A stretch of DNA of 34,046 nucleotides from an uncultured Bacteroidia bacterium. Its GTDB lineage: Bacteria > Bacteroidota > Bacteroidia > Bacteroidales > UBA932. The stretch is from positions 1 to 34,046 of the forward strand of contig CADBSV010000012.1 of NCBI GenBank assembly GCA_902797435.1, in the 5' to 3' direction. Numbering within the stretch: the stretch's first letter is position 1; every line of letters starts with the position of its first letter. The notes beneath the pieces were generated by a model. The model was given only the letters and a program-made list of their open reading frames with translations, ran no database searches and was not told where the DNA came from. Both the position numbers and the translations under genes were made by a program. Below, in pieces: positions 7,610 to 16,452 of this stretch.

Positions 7610-8607
7610 TCGAACAGTCTCCTTTTTGCGCGCCTGTCGCCAATGAGGAATGCAATTACAAGAAGTGCGAGAGCCACGCCCAGGAAATACATGAACTGCT
7701 CGTCATACTCTTCAAAAACGATGCTTTTGAAATGCTCGGCCTCAAGCCGGCGCAGATCATCGATCACTGGGTTCAGGCCGAATTCTTCACCTCCGGCATG
7801 GACATAGGCTCCGCCCCCTGCCTGGGCTATCTTGCGAAGGGTGGATTCATCCAGTTTCGTCACTACTATGTTGCCGTTCCGGTCCTTGAGGAGTTCTCCT
7901 CCCATCGGCACCGGCTGTCCCTGGGCCGATCCCACTCCTATCGTATATACCTTGACCCCGGCTTCTGCAGCCTGCCTGGCAGCGGCCACGGGGTCGTCTT
8001 CGTGATTCTCACCGTCGGTAATCACTATTATCGCCCGGCTCTTTTCACTTTGCGAGCTGAAACTCTTCACCGCGGTAAGTATCGCATCCCCTATTGCAGT
8101 GCCCTGCACCGGGACGCTGTCCGTACCGATGCTCCCCAGAAACATCTTTGCCGACACATAATCGGTTGTCACCGGAAGCTGGACGAAAGATTTGCCCGCG
8201 AAAACTATCAGCCCTATGCGATCGTCCCTCAGGCGGTCCACAAGGCGGCTGATTGCCAGTTTCGCCCTTTCGAGGCGGTTGGGGGAATAATCTTCGGCAA
8301 GCATCGAATTGGAAACGTCAAGGCATATCATTATCTCTGCGCCTTTCGTTTCCCTTTCGGCAAGCTTCGCACCTATCTGTGGTCTTGCAAGACCAAGGGC
8401 TATCATTCCTACGGCAAGATCGGCCAGGATGAGCCTTACCCAGCCTTTCGCCCGCGAATAATGGGGCATCAGCTGCTGCACTTCCGCCGGATTCCCAAGC
8501 TTTGACATACGCCTGCTGCGAAGCCGCAGCGAAAGAGCATACAACAGCGGCAGCACAGGCAGCAGGAACAAAAGAAGGAGAAACTTTTCGTCTGCAAAAT
8601 ACAACAT
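7606..8607 (-). CDS. batB: BatB, membrane-anchored VWA protein
   Basis: A 333-residue inner-membrane protein with hydrophobic helices at about 8-26 and 58-76, a von Willebrand factor A domain (about 88-285) and a C-terminal helix at about 309-328. The metal-ion-dependent adhesion site is intact: D97-x-S99-x-S101 in CLDVSNSM, a threonine in LPVTTDY, and an aspartate in VITDGENHED. Such domains bind protein partners through a divalent metal. It would work with BatA and the MoxR ATPase at the membrane. Its ATG overlaps the batA stop (TAATG). Confidence 0.93.
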   Translation of the reverse strand: MLYFADEKFLLLLFLLPVLPLLYALSLRLRSRRMSKLGNPAEVQQLMPHYSRAKGWVRLILADLAVGMIALGLARPQIGAKLAERETKGAEIMICLDVSNSMLAEDYSPNRLERAKLAISRLVDRLRDDRIGLIVFAGKSFVQLPVTTDYVSAKMFLGSIGTDSVPVQGTAIGDAILTAVKSFSSQSEKSRAIIVITDGENHEDDPVAAARQAAEAGVKVYTIGVGSAQGQPVPMGGELLKDRNGNIVVTKLDESTLRKIAQAGGGAYVHAGGEEFGLNPVIDDLRRLEAEHFKSIVFEEYDEQFMYFLGVALALLVIAFLIGDRRAKRRLFE

Positions 8608-9590
8608 TACGGAAGCCTCCTCACGAACAATTTAATAATCAGCAACAAAAGGAGGCAGACGAGTGCCGCAAGGGCATAACCGCCGTAGAGCTCCTTGTAA
8701 ACGGGGAAACTGTCCACCGTGGTCCTCACCTTCTCCATCTTTCCTATTTCAGAATAAATCTCACTCAGCTTGGTATTGTCGGTGGCCCGGAAATAACGTC
8801 CCCCGGTAGTCTCAGCTATTTTTCCAAGCAGGGCCTCATCTATCTCCACGGGCATTTTCCTAACCTCAACTCCCCATGGCGTCATTACAGGATAGGGAGC
8901 CTCCCCGTTGGCTCCTACACCTATGGTATAAACGCGCACATTGTACGTTTTGGCAATTTCAGCGGCCGTTTCAGGGGCGATTTCACCGGAGTTGTTCACT
9001 CCGTCCGTAAGAAGGATGACCACCCTGCTGGGAGCGTCGGAATCCATCATCCTGGCAACCGCCGTCGCAAGCCCGTTTCCTATTGCAGTTCCGTCCTCGA
9101 TAAGGTCCGTCTGCACTTCTTTCATGAGGTTGATAAGGGTCGCCCTGTCGGTCGTGAGGGGGCACTGCGTGTAGCTCTCCCCCGCGAAGACCACTATGCC
9201 CATACGGTCGGAAGGCCGCTGGGAAATGAACTCGATCGCAATGTCTTTTGCCGCCGATATGCGGTCGGGACTGAAATCCCTGGCCAGCATGGAGGTGGAG
9301 ACGTCCATTGCAAACATGATATCTATCCCTTCCGTGTCAACTTTCTCCACCTGGGAGGACGAACGCGGACGGGCGATGGCAAGCACCAGCAGCACGGCGG
9401 ATGCGATTGCGAGCGCAGACGGCACATGGCTCAGCACTTGCAGGGCGGTCCCGTCAGCCTGCAGCCAGGGCGCCGCCAAGCTGACCCTCAGATGCGGCCT
9501 GCGGCCGGACACGCTGCGCCAGATATGCACGCCCAGCATCAGAGCCGGAAGCACCAGGAGCCAGAGCAGATGCGGATACTCGAAAAACAT
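8607..9590 (-). CDS. batA: BatA, membrane-anchored VWA protein
   Basis: A 327-residue inner-membrane VWA protein. I use the ATG at 9590 (MFFEYPHLLWLL) because it opens the first membrane helix and sits one base after the upstream stop; a start ten codons earlier would overlap that gene. Helices lie at about 5-23 and 53-73, the VWA domain at about 85-275, and a C-terminal helix just before FVRRLP. MIDAS residues are D96-x-S98-x-S100 in AMDVSTSM, PLTTDRA and LLTDGVNNSG. It is similar in plan to BatB but clearly diverged, consistent with an old duplication. Probable partner of BatB, BatC and the DUF58/MoxR pair. Confidence 0.92.
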   Translation of the reverse strand: MFFEYPHLLWLLVLPALMLGVHIWRSVSGRRPHLRVSLAAPWLQADGTALQVLSHVPSALAIASAVLLVLAIARPRSSSQVEKVDTEGIDIMFAMDVSTSMLARDFSPDRISAAKDIAIEFISQRPSDRMGIVVFAGESYTQCPLTTDRATLINLMKEVQTDLIEDGTAIGNGLATAVARMMDSDAPSRVVILLTDGVNNSGEIAPETAAEIAKTYNVRVYTIGVGANGEAPYPVMTPWGVEVRKMPVEIDEALLGKIAETTGGRYFRATDNTKLSEIYSEIGKMEKVRTTVDSFPVYKELYGGYALAALVCLLLLLIIKLFVRRLP

Positions 9591-9591
9591 A

Positions 9592-10536
9592 CTACCTTTC
9601 CTGAGCCTCCTCTCCCGCAAGCTGTTTCTGATAGGTATCGGTGACGAACTTGACCGCCATGGGCAGCACTCCGGCGTTATAAGAATCAGGAACAGTCATT
9701 TTAGCAAATTTCACATAGTCAGCCGTCTCAAAGAGTTCCTGCAGCGAGCTGTACATCTCGGGGGTTATCTCCTCCCTCGTTTTCAAAGCCGCGAACAGCT
9801 CGGCGGTGGTCATCTCGGGAGCATCTACCCCGAATGAAGCGTCCATATATTCCTTGAGCGCATCGGTGACTCCGGAATAGAATGATTTCTGCCTGTCAGG
9901 AGCCCAGAAGCGGTCTCCCCTGTAACGGTCGAGCTTGCGAAGGGCCACCACATAGGGAGGATCCGTCTCCTTTGCGCCAAGGCCCTTCCGGGAGAGTTTG
10001 CGTATCAGCCATACTGCAAGGAAGACCAGCCCGGCAAGAACGAGGGCGGCGAGCAACCACGGAACGACTTCAGCAAAGGTTACAGGATATCTGATCTGCC
10101 CTTTTATGTCGTGCGGAACGAAACTGGCGGTATCTATCTGGATGGATGTCACCGTCATCTTCAGCGGCTCGAACTCCAGGGTGTCCACTTTTTCCCCATC
10201 GGAGCGGAGCGCATGGATCGGAGGAAGAAGGTATTCTCCCTGCTCGAACGGAGCAAGTATCACGGCAGCCCTTATATTCCTTGTACCGGCCTTCCTGTCA
10301 TATTTCAGAGTATCGGTTTTCCAGCCTCTTACAAGGGTGAGGGTATCGTTGGATGCAGCTGTCCAGTCGGGAAGGGCCAGGAGCGTTCCGTCACGGACTC
10401 CGTCCAGGGTGAAGCCGTATTCCAGCTGATCGGCTATAAGGATGGAATCCCGCGGCTGCATCTGATTCAGGAATGCTTTTCCGCCTGGCACCATATCCAG
10501 CATGGCTCCCAGAATAATTAGCAGAACGGTTCTCAT
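9592..10536 (-). CDS. DUF4381-like membrane protein of the Bat operon
   Basis: A 314-residue protein with an N-terminal signal or anchor (about 1-21), a periplasmic beta-rich region (about 28-150), one membrane helix (about 156-178, PWLLAALVLAGLVFLAVWLI) and a cytoplasmic helical region (about 185-314). The plan resembles a small version of BatD. A gene of this kind usually sits between the DUF58 and batA genes in Bacteroidota. I assign the DUF4381-like label from position and topology rather than a firm sequence match. Its ATG overlaps the DUF58 stop (ATGA). Confidence 0.75.
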   Translation of the reverse strand: MRTVLLIILGAMLDMVPGGKAFLNQMQPRDSILIADQLEYGFTLDGVRDGTLLALPDWTAASNDTLTLVRGWKTDTLKYDRKAGTRNIRAAVILAPFEQGEYLLPPIHALRSDGEKVDTLEFEPLKMTVTSIQIDTASFVPHDIKGQIRYPVTFAEVVPWLLAALVLAGLVFLAVWLIRKLSRKGLGAKETDPPYVVALRKLDRYRGDRFWAPDRQKSFYSGVTDALKEYMDASFGVDAPEMTTAELFAALKTREEITPEMYSSLQELFETADYVKFAKMTVPDSYNAGVLPMAVKFVTDTYQKQLAGEEAQER

Positions 10537-11426
10537 CTCTTTGCGAACAGGGCCATCAGGCCTTTGACATAATCGTCATCCGTGGATATATCCACGCTGT
10601 CGATATTGTACAGATTGAACATATGTCTTTCACTTTCACGGAGACCTTCCATCCACTGCGAATAGCTCTTCCGGACCCTGGCGCTCGAGGTGTCCACCCA
10701 TCTGGACAATCCGCTTTCGCTGTCCTTGATATTGACTATTCCCACATCGGGAAGATTATAATCCACAGGGTCGTGGACCTTTATTACCGAAAGGTCGTGA
10801 CGGCCGGCGGCAACCTTCAGGGCGTCCTCGTAACGGGGCTGTCCCTTGGAGTCGGCATCCAGGAGGTCGCTCAGCAGGAACACCGTGCACTTTTTCTTGA
10901 TGGCTCCGGTAAGATACCTGAGCGCTGCACCGATGTCGGTCCCCTTCCCTTCCGGAGTGAGTTCGAGCATTTCACGGATGATGTGCAGCAGATGGCTGCG
11001 GCCCTTTGCCGGCGGGATGAACTTTTCCACGCGGTCGCTGAAGAAGAGGGCTCCCACTTTATCGTTGTTGAGGATGGCACTGAAACTCAGCACTGCGGCG
11101 ATCTCCGTGAGAAGTTCCCGTTTGTTGTCCTGCCGGGTGCCGAACAGGCCGCTGCGCGACACGTCCACCAGCAGCACCACCGTGAGTTCACGCTCTTCCT
11201 CGAAAACCTTGACATAAGGCGAGCGGAGGCGGGCCGTAACGTTCCAGTCCATGTTTCGCACATCGTCCCCGTAGCGGTATTCCCGCACTTCGCTGAATGC
11301 CATGCCCCTGCCCTTGAAGGCAGAGTGGTATTCCCCGGCGAAAATCTGGTGCGAGAGCGCCTTCGTACGGATTTCTATCTTCCGTACCTTCTTAAGGAGT
11401 TCTGTGGCTGATGAGGACTGCGGCAT
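10533..11426 (-). CDS. DUF58 domain protein, MoxR partner
   Basis: A 297-residue soluble protein without signal peptide or membrane helices. The DUF58 signature lies at about 38-72 (GRGMAFSEVREYRYGDD, then the MDWNVTARL motif and VKVFEEERE). A VWA-like Rossmann fold follows, with DVSRSGLFG in place of a canonical DxSxS, so metal binding is probably altered. DUF58 proteins are regularly encoded beside MoxR ATPases and are presumed clients or adaptors. The start overlaps the moxR stop (TAATG). Confidence 0.92.
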   Translation of the reverse strand: MPQSSSATELLKKVRKIEIRTKALSHQIFAGEYHSAFKGRGMAFSEVREYRYGDDVRNMDWNVTARLRSPYVKVFEEERELTVVLLVDVSRSGLFGTRQDNKRELLTEIAAVLSFSAILNNDKVGALFFSDRVEKFIPPAKGRSHLLHIIREMLELTPEGKGTDIGAALRYLTGAIKKKCTVFLLSDLLDADSKGQPRYEDALKVAAGRHDLSVIKVHDPVDYNLPDVGIVNIKDSESGLSRWVDTSSARVRKSYSQWMEGLRESERHMFNLYNIDSVDISTDDDYVKGLMALFAKR

Positions 11427-12421
11427 TACGGGACGATTACTGCGTTTATCACCTTTTCGATAATCTGGTCGGAGGTGACATTCTCCGCCTCAGCTTCGTA
11501 AGTGAGCCCTATACGGTGCCTGAGCACTTCGGGGCAGACGGCACGGACATCTTCCGGAATCACGTAACCGCGCCTCTTGATAAAGGCGTACGCCCTCGCC
11601 GCTGCCGCGAGCGAGATGCTGGCACGGGGAGAAGCGCCGAACCCGATAAGCCCCTCGAGACCGGCAAGGCCATAGTCGCCGGGGGTGCGGGTGGCATATA
11701 CTATGTCAACTATATACCTTTCTATCTTTTCGTCCATATAGACTTCGCGCACGACCTCCCTGGCGCGCACTATGTCGGCGGGAGTCACAACGGCATCCGG
11801 TTTCGGGAACTCACCCGTGGTGTTCATGCGGAGAATCTGCTTTTCCTCCTCCTTGCGGGGATAATCCACGAGAACCTTCAGCATGAAACGGTCCACCTGG
11901 GCCTCAGGAAGAGGATAGGTTCCTTCCTGCTCGATAGGGTTCTGGGTGGCCATCACAAGGAAAGGTTCCGGCAGCGGGTAGGTTTCATCCCCCAGGGTGA
12001 CCTGCCTTTCCTGCATGGCCTCGAGAAGGGCGCTCTGCACCTTCGCAGGAGCGCGGTTTATTTCATCGGCGAGCACGAAGTTGGCGAAGACAGGCCCCTT
12101 GTGAACCTCGAACGCCTCTTTCTTCTGCGAATAGATGAGGGTTCCCGTCACATCGGCAGGAAGAAGGTCCGGAGTAAACTGGATGCGGCTGAACTTGGCG
12201 TCGATAGCCTTGGCAAGAGTGCTTATCGCAAGCGTTTTGGCCAGGCCGGGAACACCTTCAAGCAGGATGTGGCCGTTGGCCAGGAGGGCTATCATAAGGT
12301 TTTCCACAAGATGCTTCTGGCCCACTATCACCTTTCCCATTTCGATGCTGAGAAGATCGGTGAAACCACTCTCTTTCTGGATGCGCTCGTTGAGCTGCCT
12401 GATGTTTACGTTTTGGTCCAT
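11426..12421 (-). CDS. moxR: MoxR family AAA+ ATPase
   Basis: A 331-residue AAA+ ATPase of the MoxR family, first gene of the bat operon. Walker A is G56-V-P-G-L-A-K62-T63, Walker B is FVLADE (D119, E120), sensor 1 lies in MATQNPIEQEG, and a C-terminal lid contains GASPRASISL. MoxR ATPases act as chaperone-like remodelers of VWA proteins, here probably DUF58, BatA and BatB. The start is the ATG at 12421, 23 bp from the divergent truA start. I could not find a convincing minus-strand promoter for it in that short gap; it may lie inside truA. Confidence 0.94.
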   Translation of the reverse strand: MDQNVNIRQLNERIQKESGFTDLLSIEMGKVIVGQKHLVENLMIALLANGHILLEGVPGLAKTLAISTLAKAIDAKFSRIQFTPDLLPADVTGTLIYSQKKEAFEVHKGPVFANFVLADEINRAPAKVQSALLEAMQERQVTLGDETYPLPEPFLVMATQNPIEQEGTYPLPEAQVDRFMLKVLVDYPRKEEEKQILRMNTTGEFPKPDAVVTPADIVRAREVVREVYMDEKIERYIVDIVYATRTPGDYGLAGLEGLIGFGASPRASISLAAAARAYAFIKRRGYVIPEDVRAVCPEVLRHRIGLTYEAEAENVTSDQIIEKVINAVIVP

Positions 12422-12429
12422 ATTTTTGT

Positions 12430-12437
12430 TACTTTTG
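12430..12437 (+). promoter_or_regulatory. -7 box for truA
   Basis: TACTTTTG fits TAnnTTTG and ends seven bases before the truA ATG. No exact TTTG sits at the ideal -33 distance; TTTA at 12405-12408 is the nearest. It lies in the 23 bp gap shared with divergent moxR. Confidence 0.55.
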
Positions 12438-12444
12438 CATTCGT

Positions 12445-13239
12445 ATGCGGTATAAAATCACTCTTTCATATAACGGAGCCTCTTTCTGCGGCTGGCAGCG
12501 CCAGCGCGGTGCGCCAAGCGTTCAGGAGACCCTGGAGAACGCGCTTTCAACCCTCCTGGGACAACCTGTGCAGGTTACAGGCGCAGGACGCACCGACACA
12601 GGCGTGAGCGCCATAGATTACGTGGCGCATTTCGATGCCGGGGAAGTGCTCGACGCAGATTATATTGCCTGCAAATTAAATGCCATCCTGCCGGCACATA
12701 CGGCAGTATCGGAGCTCGTCCCTGCTGCAGAAGGTTTTCACGCACGTTTCGACGCAAAAAGCCGCTCATACACCTATTTCCTCCATCGCTGCAAGAATCC
12801 TTTCCTTGCCGACAGGTCTTATTTTTATGCCTATCCCGGCCTGGATTTCGACCTGATGAACAGAGCCGCCGCCCTGCTCACGGGCACCCACGATTTTTCC
12901 TGTTTCCAAAAGACCGGCTCAGATGCCAAGACCAGCATCTGCACCGTCTCCGAAGCCTTCTGGATGCAGTACTCCCCTACGCTAAGCCCCGGCAGCCCCC
13001 TTCCCGGATGCAATTACTGGTACTTCCGCATTACCGCTGACAGGTTCCTCCGCAACATGGTGCGCGCTATCGTGGGAACCCTTCTCGAAGTCGGCAGAGG
13101 AAAACGCAGCCTCGAGGATTTCGCCGCGCTCATCCTGCCAGAAGACGGCGACACCCCCGCCCCGTCCGGGTCCCGCCGCAGCCTCGCCGGAGAATCCGTC
13201 CCGGGACATGCGCTTTTTCTCACGGAAATCAAATACTGA
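12445..13239 (+). CDS. truA: tRNA pseudouridine synthase A
   Basis: A 264-residue TruA enzyme, which converts uridines 38-40 in tRNA anticodon stem-loops to pseudouridine. The catalytic aspartate is D51 in GAGRTDTGVSA. The N-terminal strand YKITLSYNGASFCGWQRQ and the second-lobe motif RFLRNMVRAIVGTLLEVGRG are also family hallmarks. Length is normal. The ATG at 12445 follows a -7 box by seven bases, so the mRNA may be nearly leaderless. Confidence 0.95.
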   Translation: MRYKITLSYNGASFCGWQRQRGAPSVQETLENALSTLLGQPVQVTGAGRTDTGVSAIDYVAHFDAGEVLDADYIACKLNAILPAHTAVSELVPAAEGFHARFDAKSRSYTYFLHRCKNPFLADRSYFYAYPGLDFDLMNRAAALLTGTHDFSCFQKTGSDAKTSICTVSEAFWMQYSPTLSPGSPLPGCNYWYFRITADRFLRNMVRAIVGTLLEVGRGKRSLEDFAALILPEDGDTPAPSGSRRSLAGESVPGHALFLTEIKY

Positions 13240-13251
13240 GGCGCTTTTAGC

Positions 13252-13282
13252 TTGCTTTCAAACAGAATTTTCATTACATTTG
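13252..13282 (+). promoter_or_regulatory. Promoter of the exbB-exbD-tonB operon
   Basis: TTGC (13252-13255), a 19 nt spacer, then TACATTTG (13275-13282). This gives a leader of about 55 nt before the exbB ATG, AT-rich near the start codon. Confidence 0.7.
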
Positions 13283-13342
13283 CGGGTTAATGATAATATT
13301 GGCTCACAAGGCCCGATTTGATTATTTTTAAAGACTGACAAT

Positions 13343-14056
13343 ATGTTGTTTTCTCTTCTTCAGGCAGAAGGCGCCGAAGTCATCGGACAGGCGGCAGCCT
13401 CCCCCGTGCCGCAGGAAATGTCCTACTCCCTCATCGACATGGCCGTCAAGGGCGGCTGGCTCATGATAGTGCTGGTCCTGCTGAGTATCGTGGCCATCTA
13501 CATTTTCGGCAAAAAACTCTGGGTGATAAACCGCGCAGCCAAGGTTGACAGGCATTTCCTTGACGACGTGAAGGATTACATCCACGACGGCAAGACCAAG
13601 AGCGCCATCACCTATTGCGGCAAGTTCGACACTCCGGTAGCCCGCCTCGTGGAGAAGGGCCTGGAGCGCATAGGCAGGCCGCTTGCCGACATCCAGAGCG
13701 CAATCGAAAACGTCGGCAATCTCGAGGTGGCAAGGCTTGAAAAAGGCCTGCCCATACTTGCGACAATCGCAGGAGGCGCCCCGATGATCGGATTCCTCGG
13801 CACCGTAACAGGCATGGTGCGCGCTTTCTTCAATATGGCGAATGCCGGCAACAACATCGACATAACACTGCTTTCAAGCGGCATCTACGAGGCCATGATC
13901 ACTACCGTGGGCGGCCTTATCGTGGGTATCCTTGCATATTTCGGATACAACTACCTCACCTCCCGCATCGACAACGTGGTGTACGAGATAGAAAATGCCA
14001 CCATCGAGTTCATGGATGTACTTAACGAACCCGAAGAGGGCAAAAAAGAAGAATAA
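13343..14056 (+). CDS. exbB: ExbB/TolQ family proton channel subunit
   Basis: A 237-residue MotA/TolQ/ExbB protein. There are three membrane helices: about 38-56 (GGWLMIVLVLLSIVAIYIF), about 132-155 and about 180-203. The conserved core GFLGTVTGMVRAFFNMA and the GIYEAMITTVGGLIVGI region are characteristic. The protein would form the pentameric proton channel around an ExbD pair that drives TonB. It is first in a three-gene operon, three bases ahead of exbD, with its own promoter downstream of truA. Confidence 0.93.
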   Translation: MLFSLLQAEGAEVIGQAAASPVPQEMSYSLIDMAVKGGWLMIVLVLLSIVAIYIFGKKLWVINRAAKVDRHFLDDVKDYIHDGKTKSAITYCGKFDTPVARLVEKGLERIGRPLADIQSAIENVGNLEVARLEKGLPILATIAGGAPMIGFLGTVTGMVRAFFNMANAGNNIDITLLSSGIYEAMITTVGGLIVGILAYFGYNYLTSRIDNVVYEIENATIEFMDVLNEPEEGKKEE

Positions 14057-14059
14057 GCC

Positions 14060-14470
14060 ATGGCTATCAAGCGTCGCACAAGGGTTAACCCGGAGATATC
14101 GATGGGAAGCATGACGGACATCGTCTTCCTGCTCCTCATCTTCTTCCTGGTCACCTCAACGCTGGTCAATCCCAACGCCCTCAAGCTCCTGCTGCCGAAG
14201 AGCACCGGACAGGTAAGCGCCAAGCCTACGGTGAGCGTAAGCATAAAAGACTGGGGATCCGACCGGTACACCTACCATATCAACGGCAACGAAATCGCCG
14301 AAGAGCTCACCCAGGTCGAAGACGACCTCATAGGACTTCTGCAGAACGAAGAAGATCCTACATTCAGCATCTATTCCGACGAGACCGTTCCAATAGGTGA
14401 GATCGTACAGGTGATGAATATCGCCAAGCGCAATCATTATAAGGTTATTCTGGCAACACAACCCGAATGA
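14060..14470 (+). CDS. exbD: ExbD/TolR family biopolymer transport protein
   Basis: A 136-residue ExbD. It has a short basic cytoplasmic N-terminus, one membrane helix (about 18-36) with the proton-carrying aspartate D20 in SMTDIVFLLLIFFLV, and a periplasmic domain. It partners the ExbB encoded immediately upstream. Its stop overlaps the tonB-like start as ATGA. Confidence 0.94.
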   Translation: MAIKRRTRVNPEISMGSMTDIVFLLLIFFLVTSTLVNPNALKLLLPKSTGQVSAKPTVSVSIKDWGSDRYTYHINGNEIAEELTQVEDDLIGLLQNEEDPTFSIYSDETVPIGEIVQVMNIAKRNHYKVILATQPE

Positions 14471-15252
14471 AAGAGTACCAGAGGACACGTGCAGAAAGGG
14501 AGCACAGTGCCGTAGTGGTGGGGCTGCTGCTCACCATAGGCCTCCACGCAGGGGCCCTGGCTCTCGTGTCCTTCACCGGAATCAAATACCTGTGGCCTCC
14601 CCCCGAAGAGACTGCCATGCTCATTGATTTCACCGAGGAAGAGCAGCCTGAATTCAAGCCGGTTTACGGCCGCGAGCCACAGGGAGAAGACGTCGATAAA
14701 GAGGCTCCCGTAAACATCGTCCAGCGAAGCGAAAGCCCGCTGCAGAGCAACGCCGAGAACCTCACTCCGGAAACCCGTCCCGACGATTTCGGAGACGTGG
14801 ACGTACCGGAGCCGGAGCATCCGGAGGAGCCAAAGCTCGACCCGAGGGCGGCATTTCCCGGGATGGCAAAGAAGGACACTTCCGTGACAAGGCCCCACTC
14901 CGCCCAGGAGGCCTCCGATGCCTTCAAGGCGGGACAGGCCCGCGGCAACAGCGCCGAGGCTGCCACGGAAGGCACCCCGAACGCACACGTGGAAGGCCGC
15001 AAGGTAAACAAGAGCACACTCTTCAAACCTGCATACAACATGCAGGAGAGCGGCACGGTGGTGGTTAAGGTTTGGGTTGACCAATACGGCAACGTAAAAC
15101 GCGCCGAACCCGGGGCCGACGGCACCACCGTAACCAATGCAAAACTCTGGGCTGCCGCCCGTGCCGTAGCCCTCAAGGCCCATTTTGACACAAAAGCAGA
15201 TGCCCCTGCACTGCAGGAAGGCACCATTACATATATATTCAAACTCAAATAA
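14467..15252 (+). CDS. tonB: TonB family energy transducer
   Basis: A 261-residue protein with one N-terminal membrane helix (about 15-38), an acidic Pro/Glu-rich periplasmic spacer (about 45-150) and a C-terminal TonB domain (about 180-261, with GTVVVKVWVDQYGNVKRAEP). It should couple ExbBD-driven proton flow to outer-membrane receptors. Its overlap with exbD supports a dedicated complex. The spacer is Glu-rich rather than the classical Pro-Lys type. No TonB-dependent receptor is encoded nearby. Confidence 0.9.
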   Translation: MKEYQRTRAEREHSAVVVGLLLTIGLHAGALALVSFTGIKYLWPPPEETAMLIDFTEEEQPEFKPVYGREPQGEDVDKEAPVNIVQRSESPLQSNAENLTPETRPDDFGDVDVPEPEHPEEPKLDPRAAFPGMAKKDTSVTRPHSAQEASDAFKAGQARGNSAEAATEGTPNAHVEGRKVNKSTLFKPAYNMQESGTVVVKVWVDQYGNVKRAEPGADGTTVTNAKLWAAARAVALKAHFDTKADAPALQEGTITYIFKLK

Positions 15253-15259
15253 TTTCACG

Positions 15260-15290
15260 GCCCCGGCGCGACGTGAGTCGTGCCCCGGGC
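15260..15290 (+). other. GC-rich hairpin between tonB and the pseudouridine synthase gene
   Basis: GCCCCGGCGCGAC (15260-15272) pairs imperfectly, with a bulge, with GTCGTGCCCCGGGC (15277-15290) around the loop GTGA. No T-run follows on the plus strand, so a classical terminator is doubtful. An attenuating or processing hairpin is possible. Confidence 0.4.
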
Positions 15291-15303
15291 AAATCATTAC
15301 ATT

Positions 15304-16452
15304 ATGGATCAGTTTTCCAAAGACGGCAGGAAATTAAGACCCCGTAAAAAGGTCTCCACATCAGATGAACGAGTAAACACGTCGTCATTCGGCGCCGAGA
15401 GGCGTCAGGACGGCCAGCACAGGAGTTTCGGCAGCGGCCATGAAGGCCCGAAGCGCGAAGGCGGCTACGGGCACAAAAGCTACGGAAACAAGACCTACGG
15501 CCAGCGCTCCGAGGGCGGATACGGCCACAGGAGCTTCGGCCCCAAGCGCGAAGGTTCCGGCCATGGCGGCGAATTCCGCGAAGGCGGTCCCCGCAAAAGT
15601 TTTGGCAGCAAGCCCGGCTTCAAGGCAAACCGCGCAGGCTTCAACAAAGAATCCAACGAGGGTATCAAGAGGATGATAGAGAAGTCTCCCCGCCCCGCTC
15701 CCAAATACTCCGAAGAAACAGAAACCCAGATAAAGGAAGAAATCCGCCTCAACAAGTTCATCGCCAATTCCGGCGTTTGTTCCAGGCGCGAAGCCGACAC
15801 CATGATCCAGGCTGGCGTCGTCACCGTGAACGGTGAAGTCGTAACCGAGCTCGGGACCAAGGTGAATGTCTTCAACGACGTGGTCAAATTCAATGGCGAG
15901 ACCCTCCGCGGCGAAGCCAAGGTTTACCTTGTCATGAACAAGCCCCGCGGATATGTTACCACCGCCAGCGATCCCCACGCAGGCAAGACCGTAATGGACC
16001 TTCTCAAAAACTGTTCGGCAAGGGTTTATCCAGTGGGCAGGCTCGACAAGGCCACGACCGGCGTGCTCATGTTCACCAACGACGGAGAGATAGCGGAACG
16101 CCTCACCCATCCCTCTTACGACAAGAAGAAGATATATCAGGTAATCCTTAACAAGCCCCTGAGCGACGAAGCCCGCGAGCAGATACTCCAGGGAGTGGAA
16201 CTTTCGGACGGCATGATGGCTGCCGACGCCCTCGAATTCATCGACGAGGCCGACCGTCGCAAACTCGGAATAGAGATTCATTCCGGCAAGAACCGCATTG
16301 TCCGCCGCCTGTTCGAAGCCACAGGATATGAAGTAAGGACCCTCGACCGCGTGTATTTCGCGGGGCTCACCAAAAAGGGCCTTAAGAAAGGCGAATGGCG
16401 TTACCTTTCAGAAAGCGAAGTGAACATACTCAAGATGGGAGCATACGTATAA
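15304..16452 (+). CDS. rluB: rRNA pseudouridine synthase, RluB/RsuA family, with low-complexity arm
   Basis: A 382-residue pseudouridine synthase. Residues about 30-110 form a disordered Gly/Ser/Arg/Lys/His/Tyr-rich arm with repeating elements such as GYGHKSYG, GYGHRSFGPKREG and PKREGGYGHKS. An S4 RNA-binding domain follows (about 146-195, LNKFIANSGVCSRREADTMI). The catalytic domain then shows the RsuA/RluB motif GRLDKATTGVLMFTNDG, whose aspartate is the catalytic residue. Likely target is a uridine in 23S rRNA helix 89-90, by family. I start at the ATG at 15304; a GTG eight codons earlier is less likely. The stop overlaps the era ATG. Confidence 0.9.
   Translation: MDQFSKDGRKLRPRKKVSTSDERVNTSSFGAERRQDGQHRSFGSGHEGPKREGGYGHKSYGNKTYGQRSEGGYGHRSFGPKREGSGHGGEFREGGPRKSFGSKPGFKANRAGFNKESNEGIKRMIEKSPRPAPKYSEETETQIKEEIRLNKFIANSGVCSRREADTMIQAGVVTVNGEVVTELGTKVNVFNDVVKFNGETLRGEAKVYLVMNKPRGYVTTASDPHAGKTVMDLLKNCSARVYPVGRLDKATTGVLMFTNDGEIAERLTHPSYDKKKIYQVILNKPLSDEAREQILQGVELSDGMMAADALEFIDEADRRKLGIEIHSGKNRIVRRLFEATGYEVRTLDRVYFAGLTKKGLKKGEWRYLSESEVNILKMGAYV

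Noticed and set aside
4308-12421. MoxR-VWA gene cluster as a possible phage defence system
   Set aside because: Gene content and order match the known bat aerotolerance operon. No nuclease, toxin or mobile-element context is present.
15280-15303. GTG start for the pseudouridine synthase at 15280
   Set aside because: It falls inside a GC hairpin, and the ATG at 15304 gives a normal beginning (MDQFSKDGRKL).
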